Source: Vibrio pelagius
Lineage (GTDB): Bacteria > Pseudomonadota > Gammaproteobacteria > Enterobacterales > Vibrionaceae
Length of the DNA stretch: 64,000 bases
NCBI RefSeq assembly: GCF_024347575.1
Contig: NZ_AP025503.1
Coordinates: 1,178,001 to 1,242,000, forward strand
Reading direction: 5' to 3'
Below the pieces are notes generated by a model. The model saw only the letters and a program-made list of their open reading frames with translations. It was not told the DNA's origin and did no database searches. Made by a program: the position numbers and the translations under genes. The stretch's first letter is position 1; every line of letters starts with the position of its first letter. Of this stretch, positions 20,901-31,900 are shown piece by piece.

Positions 20901-21956
20901 ATGGTTATCTGGTTACAGCTTAAACGCTGGCTTCAAGCGAACTTATTTGTGTTAAACGGGAAGAACTTGTTGGTGGCGTTTGCAGGCTATGTTTTCACGG
21001 CGTGGCTACTGTTGTTCATTGCTGGTGAGCATGATCTTACGTCTTCATTGACTACCTTCGCTTACTATCTGGTCGTGACTGCCTCAACGGTCGGCTATGG
21101 TGATTTGTCACCAACCACAGCGTTTGGTCAATGGATAGTGATTCTATTTGTGATCCCCGGAGGCTTGAGTTTGTTTGCCGCGTTACTCGGTAAAGTTGCG
21201 ACTGAAGGTGTTGAATATTGGCGTGCGGGCCTATTGGGTAAAAGGAGAATTCGAGTGGAAAACCACATTTTAATGTTAGGTTGGAATGAGCAAAGAACGA
21301 TTCATCTCATAAGAATGCTGCAACATGAAGAGACAGGTAAGCGCCCAATTGTGTTGTGTACGCGTTCTGATATTGAAAACCCTCTGCCTGGAGAGATCAA
21401 CTTCGTTAAAGTGAACAGTTATACCGATGGTAAAGAGATGGAAAAAACGGGGATTGAGTCGGCAAGCTGTATTCTTATCGACAACCCAGAAGATGACATC
21501 ACTCTATCGGCGGCGCTTTATTGCGCCAATCGCAATCCAAATGCTCACTTGTTGGTTTACTTTAAAGACGAAGCCTTGAGTGACCTTCTCCACAAGCATT
21601 GTCCAAACTCTGAGTGTATTCCAGCTGTGGGAGCAGAAATGCTGGCTAAAGCGGCTGTTGATCCAGGCTCGAGCGCTTTACACCAAGAGCTACTGAGCTC
21701 CACTCGTGGCATGACGCAATATTCTACTTACTACCCAGAGAGTGCAGAGAAGACAACGGTCGCGCCAATCTTTAGTGTATTTAAAGAGCGTTATCAAGCA
21801 ACGCTGATCGCGATTGATCACGGCAAGGGGCGGGGGATCGAACTTAACCCAGAACTGGATGTGGAAGTGACTGGAGGATCAAAACTCTTTTATATCGCAG
21901 ACGAGCGTATTCCGGAGTTTAACTGGCAAATCATCACAGACAAATTGAGGAGTTAG
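20901..21956 (+). CDS. Potassium channel with RCK (TrkA-N) domain
   Basis: 351 residues. The ATG at 20901 has TGAGG five bases upstream, better placed than the GTG at 20895. Two membrane helices (residues about 22-42 and 75-98) flank a pore loop with the K+ selectivity filter TVGYGD at residues 63-68. Residues about 112-230 are a Rossmann RCK domain (HILMLGWNEQRTIHLIRML), with a further C-terminal domain. RCK domains gate these channels in response to ions or nucleotides; the ligand here is unknown. Single gene bounded by terminators. Confidence 0.92.
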   Translation: MVIWLQLKRWLQANLFVLNGKNLLVAFAGYVFTAWLLLFIAGEHDLTSSLTTFAYYLVVTASTVGYGDLSPTTAFGQWIVILFVIPGGLSLFAALLGKVATEGVEYWRAGLLGKRRIRVENHILMLGWNEQRTIHLIRMLQHEETGKRPIVLCTRSDIENPLPGEINFVKVNSYTDGKEMEKTGIESASCILIDNPEDDITLSAALYCANRNPNAHLLVYFKDEALSDLLHKHCPNSECIPAVGAEMLAKAAVDPGSSALHQELLSSTRGMTQYSTYYPESAEKTTVAPIFSVFKERYQATLIAIDHGKGRGIELNPELDVEVTGGSKLFYIADERIPEFNWQIITDKLRS

Positions 21957-21978
21957 ACACTCCTGCGTCAATCAGATC

Positions 21979-22016
21979 GAAAAAAGGCTTCCGTTGGGGA
22001 AGCCTAGTACTTTTTC
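21979..22016. terminator. Bidirectional terminator between convergent genes
   Basis: Stem AGGCTTCC / GGAAGCCT flanked by A-rich sequence on the left and T-rich on the right, so it can serve both the channel gene and the UPF0149 gene. Confidence 0.85.
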
Positions 22017-22054
22017 GTTCATTACACCTAGCGATGCAAGTTCGACATAAATCG

Positions 22055-22624
22055 TTATTGAGCTTCAGCTAGAGCGATACCACGTTGCGTTAAGCCGCAC
22101 AGCATAACGGGTACAGCATTGAAGATCTCTTCAAACTGCTCCAAACCTTCAACACCTTGTTCTGCTAGTGTCGCGATCGATGTTTCTGGATCGTAAAGCA
22201 TGCTAATAGATAGAAGAACGCCACCAACTAATGCGTTGTCTTCACTCTCTTCTGGCATCAATGTTTCCCAATCATCACGAGCGATTTGCCAGCCTTGCAG
22301 CAAGCCTTCGCAGAAGTCACGCGTTGCTTCGTTCACTACCTCTTCTTCGTCTAATTGACAAGCTTCTGGCCAAGTCCAGCTACCTTCCATCAAAGCTGGG
22401 CGAGTTTCATTCCAAAGCGCAATGATAAGCTCAATATAGCTCTCTAGTTGTTCGCCATCAGCGAAAGGAGCAACTTCTTCACCTCCCCATAAGAATGGAA
22501 GCCACTCGTGTGGCGTTAACACGTTTGGTGCGGCTGCCATAGCAGTCACAAAGCCAAGTGTTTTGTGTTCTGTGATAAGTTTGCCTTCCAACTCAGGAAG
22601 CGAAAGAATTTCTTGTAGTGTCAA
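22055..22624 (-). CDS. UPF0149 (YecA/YgfB-like) family protein
   Basis: About 189 residues from a TTG at 22622-22624; the frame stays open to 22696 (another TTG), but the family-like sequence starts at TLQEILSLPELEGKL. The protein is acidic, with VTAMAAAPNVLTPHEWLPFL and EEEVVNEATRDFCEGLLQGW blocks typical of UPF0149. Function is not established; YecA-type members often carry a C-terminal zinc-binding SEC-C motif, which is absent here, so YgfB-type is closer. No clear ribosome-binding site for either start. Confidence 0.8.
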   Translation of the reverse strand: MTLQEILSLPELEGKLITEHKTLGFVTAMAAAPNVLTPHEWLPFLWGGEEVAPFADGEQLESYIELIIALWNETRPALMEGSWTWPEACQLDEEEVVNEATRDFCEGLLQGWQIARDDWETLMPEESEDNALVGGVLLSISMLYDPETSIATLAEQGVEGLEQFEEIFNAVPVMLCGLTQRGIALAEAQ

Positions 22625-22762
22625 ACTGAAGTACCGTAGTAGGTGAAACAAATTGGTGTTTATAGTACCAATCTTGTTGTCGCAATCAAAACCCAATCTA
22701 AAAAGGCTTGATGTAACTGGATATAGTCGCTAGCTTAAACAAAAAATCAGCAATAAAATTAT

Positions 22763-25198
22763 ATGCAGATACGTTCCTCTCTTAAGAAAAAAAGCATGGT
22801 TGCCCTTGGATTATACCTTGCAACCTTTATTGCCATCATTGGCAGTGTCACCTATTTCGTTGTTGAATCGCCGGTACGCGCTAAGCTCCAACAGAATTTA
22901 GACTTAAGGGCAGAAATCCTTTCATCATTAATTGAGGCACCGCTTAATAGCTCAGAGGGCTTTTTACGTAGCCTTGTCGGACTTGCACAAGCTCAACCTG
23001 ACCCTAATTTGTTGGCTCAGCATTTCAAGTCAATCCTCGCGGCCAGTGATGACACCATAATTAGTGCCGGCATCTGGCCTGAACCTTATGTATATAACCC
23101 TGAGCGAGAACAAGATAGTTACTTCTTCAATAAAGCTGATGATGGCAAAGTTGATCAGATCTTCTCGTACAACAACCCCAAATCAATGCTCTATCATCAA
23201 GAGGCTTGGTATACGTCAGTTGTCGATAAACCGATGGGAACGGTGTCGTGGAGTGATGTTTACTTAGAACCATACACTCATATCCAGATGATTACGGCTT
23301 CCGCTCCGTTTTATCTCGACGGCGAGTTCGCGGGTGTTGCAACGGTAGATTTATCCCTCACCGAACTTCTCAACTTTATAAAAAGCCATGCTGAAGAGTA
23401 TGACCTAGGCATTACGTTACGTGACCAACATCAGCAGATATTGGTAACACACAACTATAACCTGGTTGATGGCATCTATATCAGCCAGCACAAATTTGGT
23501 CAGTTTGATTGGCAGGTCGATGTTGTCAATTCCAAATGGTTGGTTGCTGACGAAGTGTCTAGACAGGTCATCAGTATTGAGTGGGGTATCGCACCTTTCT
23601 TACTTTTGTGTGTGATGGCTGGTTACTACTTGTTAAACCGTTATCTAATTAGCCCTATTACGACGATTGCCGCTGAGGTAGATGGTTCCAAGGCGGGAGG
23701 GGTCATAGATGTTAACTATCAAAGCCAAGATGAAATTGGCTACCTAATCAAAACATTTAATGAAAAAACGGTATTCCTAGAAGCTGAGAAAGTAAAAGCT
23801 CAAGCGTCAACCAATGCCAAAACTGCCTTCTTAGCAACACTTTCTCATGAAATACGAACGCCGATGAACGGAGTTTTGGGTGCAGCACAAATCCTTCTCA
23901 AGACACCTTTAAACCGCGAACAAGAGAAACTTCTGCGTGGGCTTTATGAATCTGGCGACCACATGATGACGCTACTCAACGAGATTTTAGACTTCTCGAA
24001 GATAGAGCAGGGGAAGTTAGATCTTGATAATACGAGTTTCCCACTCGACTCTCTTATTGGCAGTATCAATAGTGTTTACTACACCCTGTCCGCTGAAAAG
24101 GGGCTTCAATTCAAGGTGTACACCGAAGTGCCAGCAGGCCGTTGGTATTTTGCTGACAAGGCGCGTCTGCGTCAGGTTCTGTTTAATTTGCTCAACAATG
24201 CGGTGAAATTTACCTCACGCGGCTTTGTCGAAGTCTATTTCAAAGAAATCTCTAAGAATGGCAATACCTATCTGAACATTCGAGTCCGTGATACTGGTAT
24301 TGGTATCTCCAAAGAAGCGCAAAAACGTATCTTTCATCCATTCGAGCAAGCTGAGTCGTCCACGACGCGTCGCTTTGGCGGCACGGGATTGGGTTTAGCG
24401 ATTGTGAAGCAAATTGCCGAGTTAATGGGTGGTGATGTTCAAGTGACCAGTGAAGAGGGGATTGGAACCAGCTTTGATGTGAACTTAAAAATCGAACCGA
24501 CAGAGCCTGGAGAGTTGGAAAGCGTGCCACACTCCAAGCTGAACTACTCAGGTTTAAAGGTCTTGATTGTGGAGGATAACCGAACGAACACTGTGATCAT
24601 TGAAACTTTCATGGAAAACAAAGGCTTTACTTGTAAGAGTGTTGAAAATGGAGAGCTTGCGATTCAGGCTTTGGCGTCCGAGCGCTTTGACTTGATTCTT
24701 ATGGATAATCACATGCCCGTTATGGATGGCGTAGAGTCAACAACCGCAATACGTTCACTGGCTGATGAAGTGTCATCGGTGCTTATTTTTGGCTGTACTG
24801 CAGATGTCTTTAAAGAGACGCGTGAGCGAATGATAGGGGCAGGGGTTGATTACATCATTGCTAAGCCGATTGATGAGCGAGAGCTTGATGACGCGCTCTT
24901 TAGATTCTCTAGCAAGCTCTATCAATATCATGATTCTCAAACAAAGGAGAGCAAAGAGCCGGCAAACAAAACGCCAGATAACACCGAGGAGCTCTTGGTG
25001 ACTTTGTACATTGCCCTGGAAGACCAAAACATAGAGTTGGCGACGTTTGCATTAGAGAACCTACTTATTCATATCGAGCCGACAGAGAACTCTTTGCTTC
25101 CATCATTATTAACTCAAGCGATTCAAGAGCTTTCAAAAGGGCGCTTCCCCTCTCAAGAGCTCATTAACTCGATAACCGTCAATATCCCAGTTGAATAA
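22763..25198 (+). CDS. Hybrid sensor histidine kinase
   Basis: 811 residues. Membrane helix at about 13-35, a periplasmic dCACHE-like sensor domain (about 40-270), second helix about 272-292, HAMP-like linker, then HisKA with the phospho-acceptor His in TLSHEIRTPMNGVLG near residue 364. HATPase motifs are DTGIGISKEAQKRIF and GGTGLGLAIVKQIAELMGG near 538. A receiver domain begins at KVLIVEDNRTNTVI near 598 with the phosphorylated Asp in LILMDNHMPVMDG near 643 and the Lys in IAKPID. The C-terminal 90 residues are helical but lack a recognisable HPt histidine, so a separate phosphotransfer protein is expected. Confidence 0.93.
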   Translation: MQIRSSLKKKSMVALGLYLATFIAIIGSVTYFVVESPVRAKLQQNLDLRAEILSSLIEAPLNSSEGFLRSLVGLAQAQPDPNLLAQHFKSILAASDDTIISAGIWPEPYVYNPEREQDSYFFNKADDGKVDQIFSYNNPKSMLYHQEAWYTSVVDKPMGTVSWSDVYLEPYTHIQMITASAPFYLDGEFAGVATVDLSLTELLNFIKSHAEEYDLGITLRDQHQQILVTHNYNLVDGIYISQHKFGQFDWQVDVVNSKWLVADEVSRQVISIEWGIAPFLLLCVMAGYYLLNRYLISPITTIAAEVDGSKAGGVIDVNYQSQDEIGYLIKTFNEKTVFLEAEKVKAQASTNAKTAFLATLSHEIRTPMNGVLGAAQILLKTPLNREQEKLLRGLYESGDHMMTLLNEILDFSKIEQGKLDLDNTSFPLDSLIGSINSVYYTLSAEKGLQFKVYTEVPAGRWYFADKARLRQVLFNLLNNAVKFTSRGFVEVYFKEISKNGNTYLNIRVRDTGIGISKEAQKRIFHPFEQAESSTTRRFGGTGLGLAIVKQIAELMGGDVQVTSEEGIGTSFDVNLKIEPTEPGELESVPHSKLNYSGLKVLIVEDNRTNTVIIETFMENKGFTCKSVENGELAIQALASERFDLILMDNHMPVMDGVESTTAIRSLADEVSSVLIFGCTADVFKETRERMIGAGVDYIIAKPIDERELDDALFRFSSKLYQYHDSQTKESKEPANKTPDNTEELLVTLYIALEDQNIELATFALENLLIHIEPTENSLLPSLLTQAIQELSKGRFPSQELINSITVNIPVE

Positions 25199-25445
25199 GT
25201 GTATTTTAATTACAGTAAATGAAATACATTTTGAGTGAAACTTGAGCTAAATCTACTTTACTGGTGGAAGTAACTGGTTTTACTCTAAATTCTGGTTGTA
25301 AATTTACAACTTTATTTTAAATTCAAAATCTATCACTGCAAATCTTATGTTCTAATAGTGGCATAATCTGGCTGGGTGTTGATTTGCCCTTGTTATATGT
25401 TACTAAATCACTGGATTGGCAGTGGTATATTTTGGGTTTAGTGGA

Positions 25446-25895
25446 ATGAAGTCTCGTGGACCATTTTGTATTCGTAACGCTGCTGCGGATACTTTTGCTA
25501 TGGTAGTTTTCTGTTTTATCTCTGGCATGATTGTTGAGATTTTTATCTCGGGTATGTCGTTTGAGCAGTCTCTTGCATCACGAACGCTCTCTATTCCTGT
25601 CAATATTGCAATCGCATGGCCTTACGGTGTTTTCCGTGATTGGGTACTACGCAACGGTGCGAAGCTGTCTGGCAGTTCATTGGCAAAAAACCTGTCTGAT
25701 CTGATCGCGTATGTTCTATTTCAGTCACCAGTATATGCAGGTATCTTGTTCGCGGTAGGCGCGTCAACAGATCAAATCGTGACTGCGGTGACGAGTAATG
25801 CCGTGATTTCGTGCGGTATGGGTGTGCTATACGGTTACTTCTTAGATATGTGCCGTAGATGGTTCCGTGTACCGGGTTACTATCAACAAGCATAA
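25446..25895 (+). CDS. alaE: L-alanine exporter AlaE
   Basis: 149 residues from the ATG at 25446, the same length as E. coli AlaE; a TTG at 25416 would add ten residues. Four membrane helices. Blocks shared with E. coli Ala[42 protein letters not shown] and [10 protein letters not shown]. AlaE exports L-alanine to prevent toxic accumulation. Single gene 145 bp upstream of tRNA-Ser. Confidence 0.95.
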   Translation: MKSRGPFCIRNAAADTFAMVVFCFISGMIVEIFISGMSFEQSLASRTLSIPVNIAIAWPYGVFRDWVLRNGAKLSGSSLAKNLSDLIAYVLFQSPVYAGILFAVGASTDQIVTAVTSNAVISCGMGVLYGYFLDMCRRWFRVPGYYQQA

Positions 25896-26049
25896 TCCTG
25901 CTGATATTTGGTCTGTTTTCAAACGAATGAGTTAATTTGTAAGCGAACAGACCAATTAGGATAACTTTTTTGATAATGCCCCTTGACCAAAGCGAGCAGA
26001 ATCAATAAAGTAGCGCCTCGTTGAGCAACATAGCTTAACAACAAAATTT

Positions 26050-26137
26050 GGTGAGGTGTCCGAGTGGCCGAAGGAGCACGCCTGGAAAGTGTGTATACGG
26101 AAACGTATCGAGGGTTCGAATCCCTCCCTCACCGCCA
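26050..26137 (+). tRNA. tRNA-Ser (anticodon GGA)
   Basis: 88-nt class II tRNA with encoded CCA. Acceptor stem GGTGAGG / CCTCACC, anticodon stem CACGC / GTGTG around loop CTGGAAA (anticodon GGA), a long variable arm (TATACGGAAACGTATC region), and the T-arm with GGTTCGAATCC. It closely resembles the E. coli tRNA-Ser(GGA). It decodes UCC/UCU. Confidence 0.98.
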
Positions 26138-26150
26138 TATTCTTGAAGAA

Positions 26151-26174
26151 AGACGTCCTAGGGCGTCTTTTTTT
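26151..26174 (+). terminator. tRNA-Ser terminator
   Basis: Stem AGACGTCC / GGGCGTCT (one G-T pair) followed by a run of T, 14 bp after the CCA end. Confidence 0.88.
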
Positions 26175-26808
26175 ATATGCGAATCACAATCTTATCTCTC
26201 AGATTTTTCCCCTCACAGCAGCTGGCGCCTATTTCATAGTTAACGTATTGGTTTCCGTACCGTTAAAGCAGTGCGCATCGATCAATCGTAGAGCAAAAGC
26301 CACTGATGTCCCATTAACGCTGACAACAAACTTGCCAAACAAAACCTATACAACCAGTCAATTATCTGTAATTCCTATGAGTTTTTGCAGTGAACCTTAT
26401 TGTGGTTCAGTGGATAGGTAATTCTAGGGGATGCAACATGACAATGGACACTTAATGCCCGCCTTTATGTTAATTGTCAGAAAATCCTGATAGGCCAATA
26501 AGGGCTTGCCTATATCATAAAACCCTCCCGTCTTATAACGTAACTCCCTAAATTTCATCCAATTTCTCATAACAAACTCATCTTTTTGCCTTAAACGCAG
26601 CCACCGAGCTGCAAGACTGGACAGTTCTAAGACGTTAATAGCGTTGTCACTACATCGGCAAGAAGAACAAAGTTCTGTAACTCAAGTTATTTCGGGGTCG
26701 CATTGCACGCTAGTCGACAGCTTTGTTTTCGTCGAATTGAGCATAGAGTCGTCTAGAGTTTTGAGGTGCATCGTTATTGGAGCCATCACACTATTTTAGG
26801 TAAGTCTT
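26175..26808. other. Non-coding gap after tRNA-Ser
   Basis: About 630 bp with no credible gene. An open frame at 26200-26421 continues from inside the tRNA and lacks its own start and ribosome-binding site. I see no integrase remnant, no attC site and no second copy of the tRNA 3' end. The region marks the left edge of an accessory segment. Confidence 0.5.
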
Positions 26809-28593
26809 TTGAAAGTTGTTCATCTATTAATTATTCCTTCTGTTCTTCTACTTGTGGCTGGCTGTAGAGAGGACGTCACCTCAAACCAAGAAAGTAACTC
26901 AGTGGGTGATCGACCACAGCTAGATTCACTTACGCCGACGGTACGCCCGTTACCAGAAACTCTAACGCCGTCAATTCGTCCGATACCGGATACGTCAACA
27001 CCAACATTGAGTCCCAGCTATATAATCCAGAGTGAGAGTATTTCTAATATAGAGACTACGGATAGGGCTTATACAGATGCATTTACGCTAGAAAACATCA
27101 ACGTTGGTTACAATATCGATTCCAACAACTTTACGCTGAACAACGGCACACCAAGATACCTTTATAACCCTGTGATTTCAGTGGATGGATTACTATACTT
27201 GTTGGAAATGTCGCTCGAACCATTCCAATCAGCAACATTTGTTTTACCGGCAAACTTGGACGCAGTGAATGTGAAGAATGTAACATTCATCGACCGTCAG
27301 CCATTCTTCAAATATAAAATGACAGAATACAGAACCAACGACGACAATGATATGTTTGGGATGCCTTCCAAGGATAATGCATTTCAATACGAACAAGAAA
27401 TGCGAAGCTATAAAAACGCTTTAAATGATTTTGAGTTCAACGTTCATTTCGCCGAATACATTACAAGTTACGACCTTAGACGACATGCCCTACACTTTAA
27501 TCATGAAGACTGTGGTCATGTGCAGCACGTGAAAACTGGTAAAGACAGCAGTGGTGCGAATACGAAGATAGTCAGCATGTTGACCCATCAACCTGAATCA
27601 GCTCATATGATGCTTGAACACTCATACAACGGTTATGCCACTATCGGAAGCGGTTGGGTGTCTGTCCGTGATTTCCGACTGTACCAAGATGGACAAACTT
27701 TACCTAGAACTACGTATCTACATGAAAAAATGCATAATCATGGATTCAATCATGATGGGGGGATGACCTACGGTTTACCAGATGTTCTTATCAACTACAT
27801 GGAAGATGAAGGTCAGTTCCCAGATTACTATGATGGAGAAAAGCTGGCTTCAGAGATATCAAAAGTTACTGTGATTAAGGAGCTTGTATCCTCGGAAGGT
27901 TATCTCGATATTAATTTCCATTTCTTCGGTTATTCCGGAGATTTGCCTTCAGAATTAAAGAAGTTAATGATTGTGTTCTCAGATGATCAAGAAGTCGAGT
28001 CGGTTGAAATAACCATTAGCGATGTAACAACTATTCTAACTCCCACAACCCATTATTTAGATGGAAAAATCTCGATCTATCGGGAAGTGTCAATTCCTGT
28101 TGTAAATTTCAAGAATCAAATCACCGAACAGAATGCTTACCTAACAGTGAGATTGAAAAGCCCAATCGGGAACTCTACATTAGCGCTGCTAGCATCAACA
28201 AGTGACACAGACAAACGTTGGGCTGTCCAGGCAAACGCTATTGTTGAGATAACAGGCGGAAATACTTGGCTCAAAACCACAGATTCTCAATACGTAAAAT
28301 ATGCGCGAAACAACGAGTTCAATGATCAGGGCGTTATCGATCAAGAGCTAGTTTTATTTACTCCAGAAGAGGGAATGCAGCTTTGTATTGACAATGGTTA
28401 CGCAGGGCTTGGTTATTTGAAAACCTATAAATCGACTGAGCAAATGGACTTTCAAATGGAGTACCTCCCTTACGAAAGCCAAGTCGGTATAGATCCGGAC
28501 ACTCACGAAGCGGTAGCGGTCGATGTTAACTCAAGCTATCGACCTTCGTACGTAAATTACTCAGATAAGGGAGCTCTCATTGTCTGTAATTGA
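26809..28593 (+). CDS. Metzincin-type zinc metallopeptidase lipoprotein
   Basis: 594 residues from a TTG start with AGG eight bases upstream. Lipobox LLLVAGC puts the lipidated Cys at 19. Residues about 38-70 are a Thr/Pro-rich linker with an imperfect repeat (LTPTVRPLPET, LTPSIRPIPDT, STPTLSP). The zinc motif HEKMHNHGFNHD at residues 305-316 fits HExxHxxGxxHD of metzincins exactly, and a Met at 331 (LINYMEDEG) could be the Met-turn. The C-terminal about 220 residues are beta-rich. I do not recognise a named homologue; surface or periplasm-facing location and a protein or glycoprotein substrate are inference. Confidence 0.82.
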   Translation: MKVVHLLIIPSVLLLVAGCREDVTSNQESNSVGDRPQLDSLTPTVRPLPETLTPSIRPIPDTSTPTLSPSYIIQSESISNIETTDRAYTDAFTLENINVGYNIDSNNFTLNNGTPRYLYNPVISVDGLLYLLEMSLEPFQSATFVLPANLDAVNVKNVTFIDRQPFFKYKMTEYRTNDDNDMFGMPSKDNAFQYEQEMRSYKNALNDFEFNVHFAEYITSYDLRRHALHFNHEDCGHVQHVKTGKDSSGANTKIVSMLTHQPESAHMMLEHSYNGYATIGSGWVSVRDFRLYQDGQTLPRTTYLHEKMHNHGFNHDGGMTYGLPDVLINYMEDEGQFPDYYDGEKLASEISKVTVIKELVSSEGYLDINFHFFGYSGDLPSELKKLMIVFSDDQEVESVEITISDVTTILTPTTHYLDGKISIYREVSIPVVNFKNQITEQNAYLTVRLKSPIGNSTLALLASTSDTDKRWAVQANAIVEITGGNTWLKTTDSQYVKYARNNEFNDQGVIDQELVLFTPEEGMQLCIDNGYAGLGYLKTYKSTEQMDFQMEYLPYESQVGIDPDTHEAVAVDVNSSYRPSYVNYSDKGALIVCN

Positions 28594-28982
28594 TTATTCT
28601 CCTTCTTCGCGAGACAGATTCTAAGTTCGTTCTAATGAACTTCAGTCACACGCGTTCATCAGACTAGATTGCTCCATTCCTCAATCTAGTCTGTTCCCTC
28701 ACTAAGTTTAATAACAAAGCCGTTGTCAGAAATCTCCTACTTGCCTTTCCGTCTTTCCTGATACACCCCTGCTGTTTCGATACATATAATTTTTTACTTT
28801 TATCGCTCACGGACTTGGAATGATTGTGTTCGGGAAGTTTGTGAAGCAACAAAATGATATCTGTTTTTGTTGTTAACGGTCCCAATGGAAACATCTGCTT
28901 CTTATGGCTCCATTGATTCGAAGGTTTTACAAAAAGAGAGGTTATGTGAGCGATTAGGCAGTGGTGGTGGAGTAACCAAGTT
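28594..28982. other. Intergenic region with a perfect 12-bp inverted repeat
   Basis: 390 bp between the metallopeptidase and the Ig-repeat lipoprotein. A hairpin at 28660-28693 (CAGACTAGATTG / CAATCTAGTCTG, 10-nt loop) could end the upstream transcript although no T run follows. A minus-strand frame at 28664-28894 has no homology I recognise and no supporting start. Confidence 0.5.
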
Positions 28983-31900
28983 ATGAATAAATTAAAACCC
29001 TTTTTGAGCTTTGCTGTGTTATTCGTGCTTAGTTTTCTGGTTTCTGGTTGTAAGAATGATGATCGGGAAATAATTAATATCTCTGCTGATGCTTCAGTTT
29101 CATCTTTGGTCGTGACCGCCGAGGCAACGTCATTACCTGCCGGTTTATCTATTGGATTAAAGGCCGAGGTGGTTTATCAAAGTGGCCGAGTTGAGGACGT
29201 AACCAATTCGAGTGAGTTCTCGTGGTCAACAAATGATGCAGCTCTTGCAGAGGTGGTAGTAGACTCCGAAGGCAGAGTGGTCTTGCTTGGAAAATCGAGT
29301 GGTGTGGTTGATGTCACTGTTGCTGGTCTTGTTGATGGCCTGAACCTTGAGTCAACACTGAAGCTTGAGGTTATAGAACCGGTTGTGATTGACACTGTGC
29401 TTGATTTTCGTTCGGAGTTTATTCCGGTTGGAATGAGTCAGCAATATTCAGTCTATGTTTATTTTTCTAATGGAAAATATTATGAGTTGACTGACCAATT
29501 GGCTGTGTCGTGGTCAACTCAAGATCCTGAAGTCGCAAGTGTATCAGCTGGAATGGTGACGGCACTTGCGATGGGAAGCACTGAGGTAGAAGTGACGTTC
29601 AGCTTTAAGGGTAAGTTGTACCGGGCTGTGGCTGGACTATCAGTTACTGAGTCGGTTGTTACAGAGTTGATTGTCACACCAGTTGTTGAAGAGCTTTCTG
29701 AGGGACTTCAAGCTAACTTTACAGCTAGCGTGCTGTTGTCTGATGGCCGCGTCATTGATGTAACACAGAGTGACGTCACTTCATGGAGTACATCGAGCGA
29801 AAATGTCGCTGTGGTGAGCAATGATAAGGAGACTAAGGGGATAGTCACTGGTATTGGTAAGGGAGACACCTATGTGCTTGCTTCGGGGTCGTTCAATGAC
29901 AAGTACTTAACGGCTAAAGTTCCACTTACAGTTACGGATGCAGTGGTCACTAATCTGAGGATAGATAATGACGGGGAGACGATCCCTTTAGGATTTGTGC
30001 AGCAATATACAGCGAGTGTGGAACTGTCGAATGGGGCTGTGTTTGATGTTACGAATGATGATTCGATTGATTGGCGTACTAGTGACTCTTCGATAGCATC
30101 GGTTTCCAACGCTACAAATGCAAAAGGTTTGGTGACTAGTTATGAGGTGGGCGATGTCGAGGTCTCTGTGTTTGGTGAGTTTGGTGGTCGCAAATTTAAC
30201 TCCTCAACGAACCTCTCGATAGGCACTGCCGTAGTGACCAGTCTGGCTATAGAGCCACGTGCGGTTTCTATTCCTGCCGGGCTGGAGCACGACTTCCAAG
30301 TTTATGCGAACCTTTCAGATGGTCGTGCGATTAATATTACGGATGACTCGTCTTTATACTGGCATTCAACTAATCCTAGTGTGGCAAAAATTAATGATGT
30401 ATCTGGTAGCGGTGGATCGGTTTTAGCTATTTCTGAGGGTACTGCGTCAATTTTAGTGTCATTGGTGATTGGTGACGAGAGTTTCGAGGCTGAGACCTCT
30501 TTGACAGTGACAAAAGCAAAAGTTGTTGGATTGACTGTTGAATTGGTTACACCCTCTGTGCCTGTTGGACTGGAGGGGCAAGCCTTAGCCTATGCTCACT
30601 TAACAGATGGCTCGATTGTTGATGTGACCTCTAACTCAGCCATTCACTGGAGTGTGAACAACTCAACTTTGGCCTACGTAAGTGGCGATCAGTTATCAAG
30701 CGGGGTTATTAAAACGTTTGGTGCGGGGGTGGTTGATGTAATCGCGTCGGCGGAATTGGAAGGGATGGAATTTAAAGGTGTCACTTCTTTTGAGATCACC
30801 AATGCAATTGTGACAGAAATGTCGGTATTACCAGTTTTGAATCCCATACCTGTTGGTTTGACTTATAACTTTGAGACGCAAGCAACATTATCGGATGGTA
30901 GGGTGATTGATGTGACGGGTGATTCTGCTATTAATTGGAAAACTTCGGATCCCAGTATTGCATCAATTAGTAACGCTGAAGGTAGTGAGGGGTCGGCACT
31001 GGGCCTAGCGGTAGGTGAGGTGTATGTCACAGCTACCGGTTTTAATAACGGTAAGAAATTTGAATCTAGTGTATTGGTTAGTATTTCTGATGCGGTTGTT
31101 GTGGATTTATTGTTGAAATGCCCGAACGATACGTTGCCACTAGGTCTCGAGATGGAGTGTTCGGTTCACGCCGTTATGTCGGATGGTTCTTCGTCTGATG
31201 TAACACAAGACGATGCGATAGTTTGGAGTAGTAGCAATACTGATTTTGCAAGCGTTACTAATCTAGAACCGTCTAAAGGGAAGGTTAAGGGGCAGGGAGT
31301 AGGTCAATCTCTGATTTCGGTGTCTGGGTTCTCATTGAGTGATTCAATGTCGATCAATGTTACGGATGCTGTTGTTGTGAACTTGGATGTCACTCCTTTA
31401 AATCTGTCACTCCCTGTTGGTTTAGATCAGCCTTTCAGCGCTTTCGTGCGCCTCTCTGATGGTCAGATTCTTGATGTTACCGGTGATGAAAGCTTGGCTT
31501 GGAAGGTAAGTGATTCAAGTGTTGCGGTTGTGAGTAACTATCAAGGTCGAGAAGGCTTGGTGACGGCGCTAAAGCCTGGGGCAGTTGATGTGATTGCTTC
31601 AGGAGAGGCGAATGGTGTTGAGTTTGAGGCGAAGGTAGAGCTGATCGTCACTAATGCGGTTGTGAGCACCTTGAGTTTAAGTCCAGACCAGCAAAGTTTG
31701 CCAGTCGGTCATCAGTTACAATACTCGGCTCAGGTACAGATGTCTGATGGAACTTTTATTGATGTCACAATGGATGAGGCGCTTCATTGGCGTACGAGTG
31801 ATTCTACTCAAGCTGTAGTGAGTGATCTGGTTGGCAGTAAAGGGGTAGTCACTGCATTAAAAGAGGGAGAGGTCAGCGTGTTTGTTGAGGGATCTGCTAA

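Noticed and set aside
26056..26421. Open frame of 121 codons starting inside the tRNA-Ser gene
   Set aside because: Its first third is the tRNA itself, it has no ribosome-binding site of its own, and the remainder shows no protein family I recognise.
26175..26808. Integron cassette array or phage remnant after the tRNA
   Set aside because: No attC-type sequence, no integrase coding remnant and no repeated tRNA 3' end could be found by eye.
28664..28894. Minus-strand frame of 76 codons between the two large lipoprotein genes
   Set aside because: No ribosome-binding site, overlaps a hairpin, low-complexity composition, no recognisable motif.
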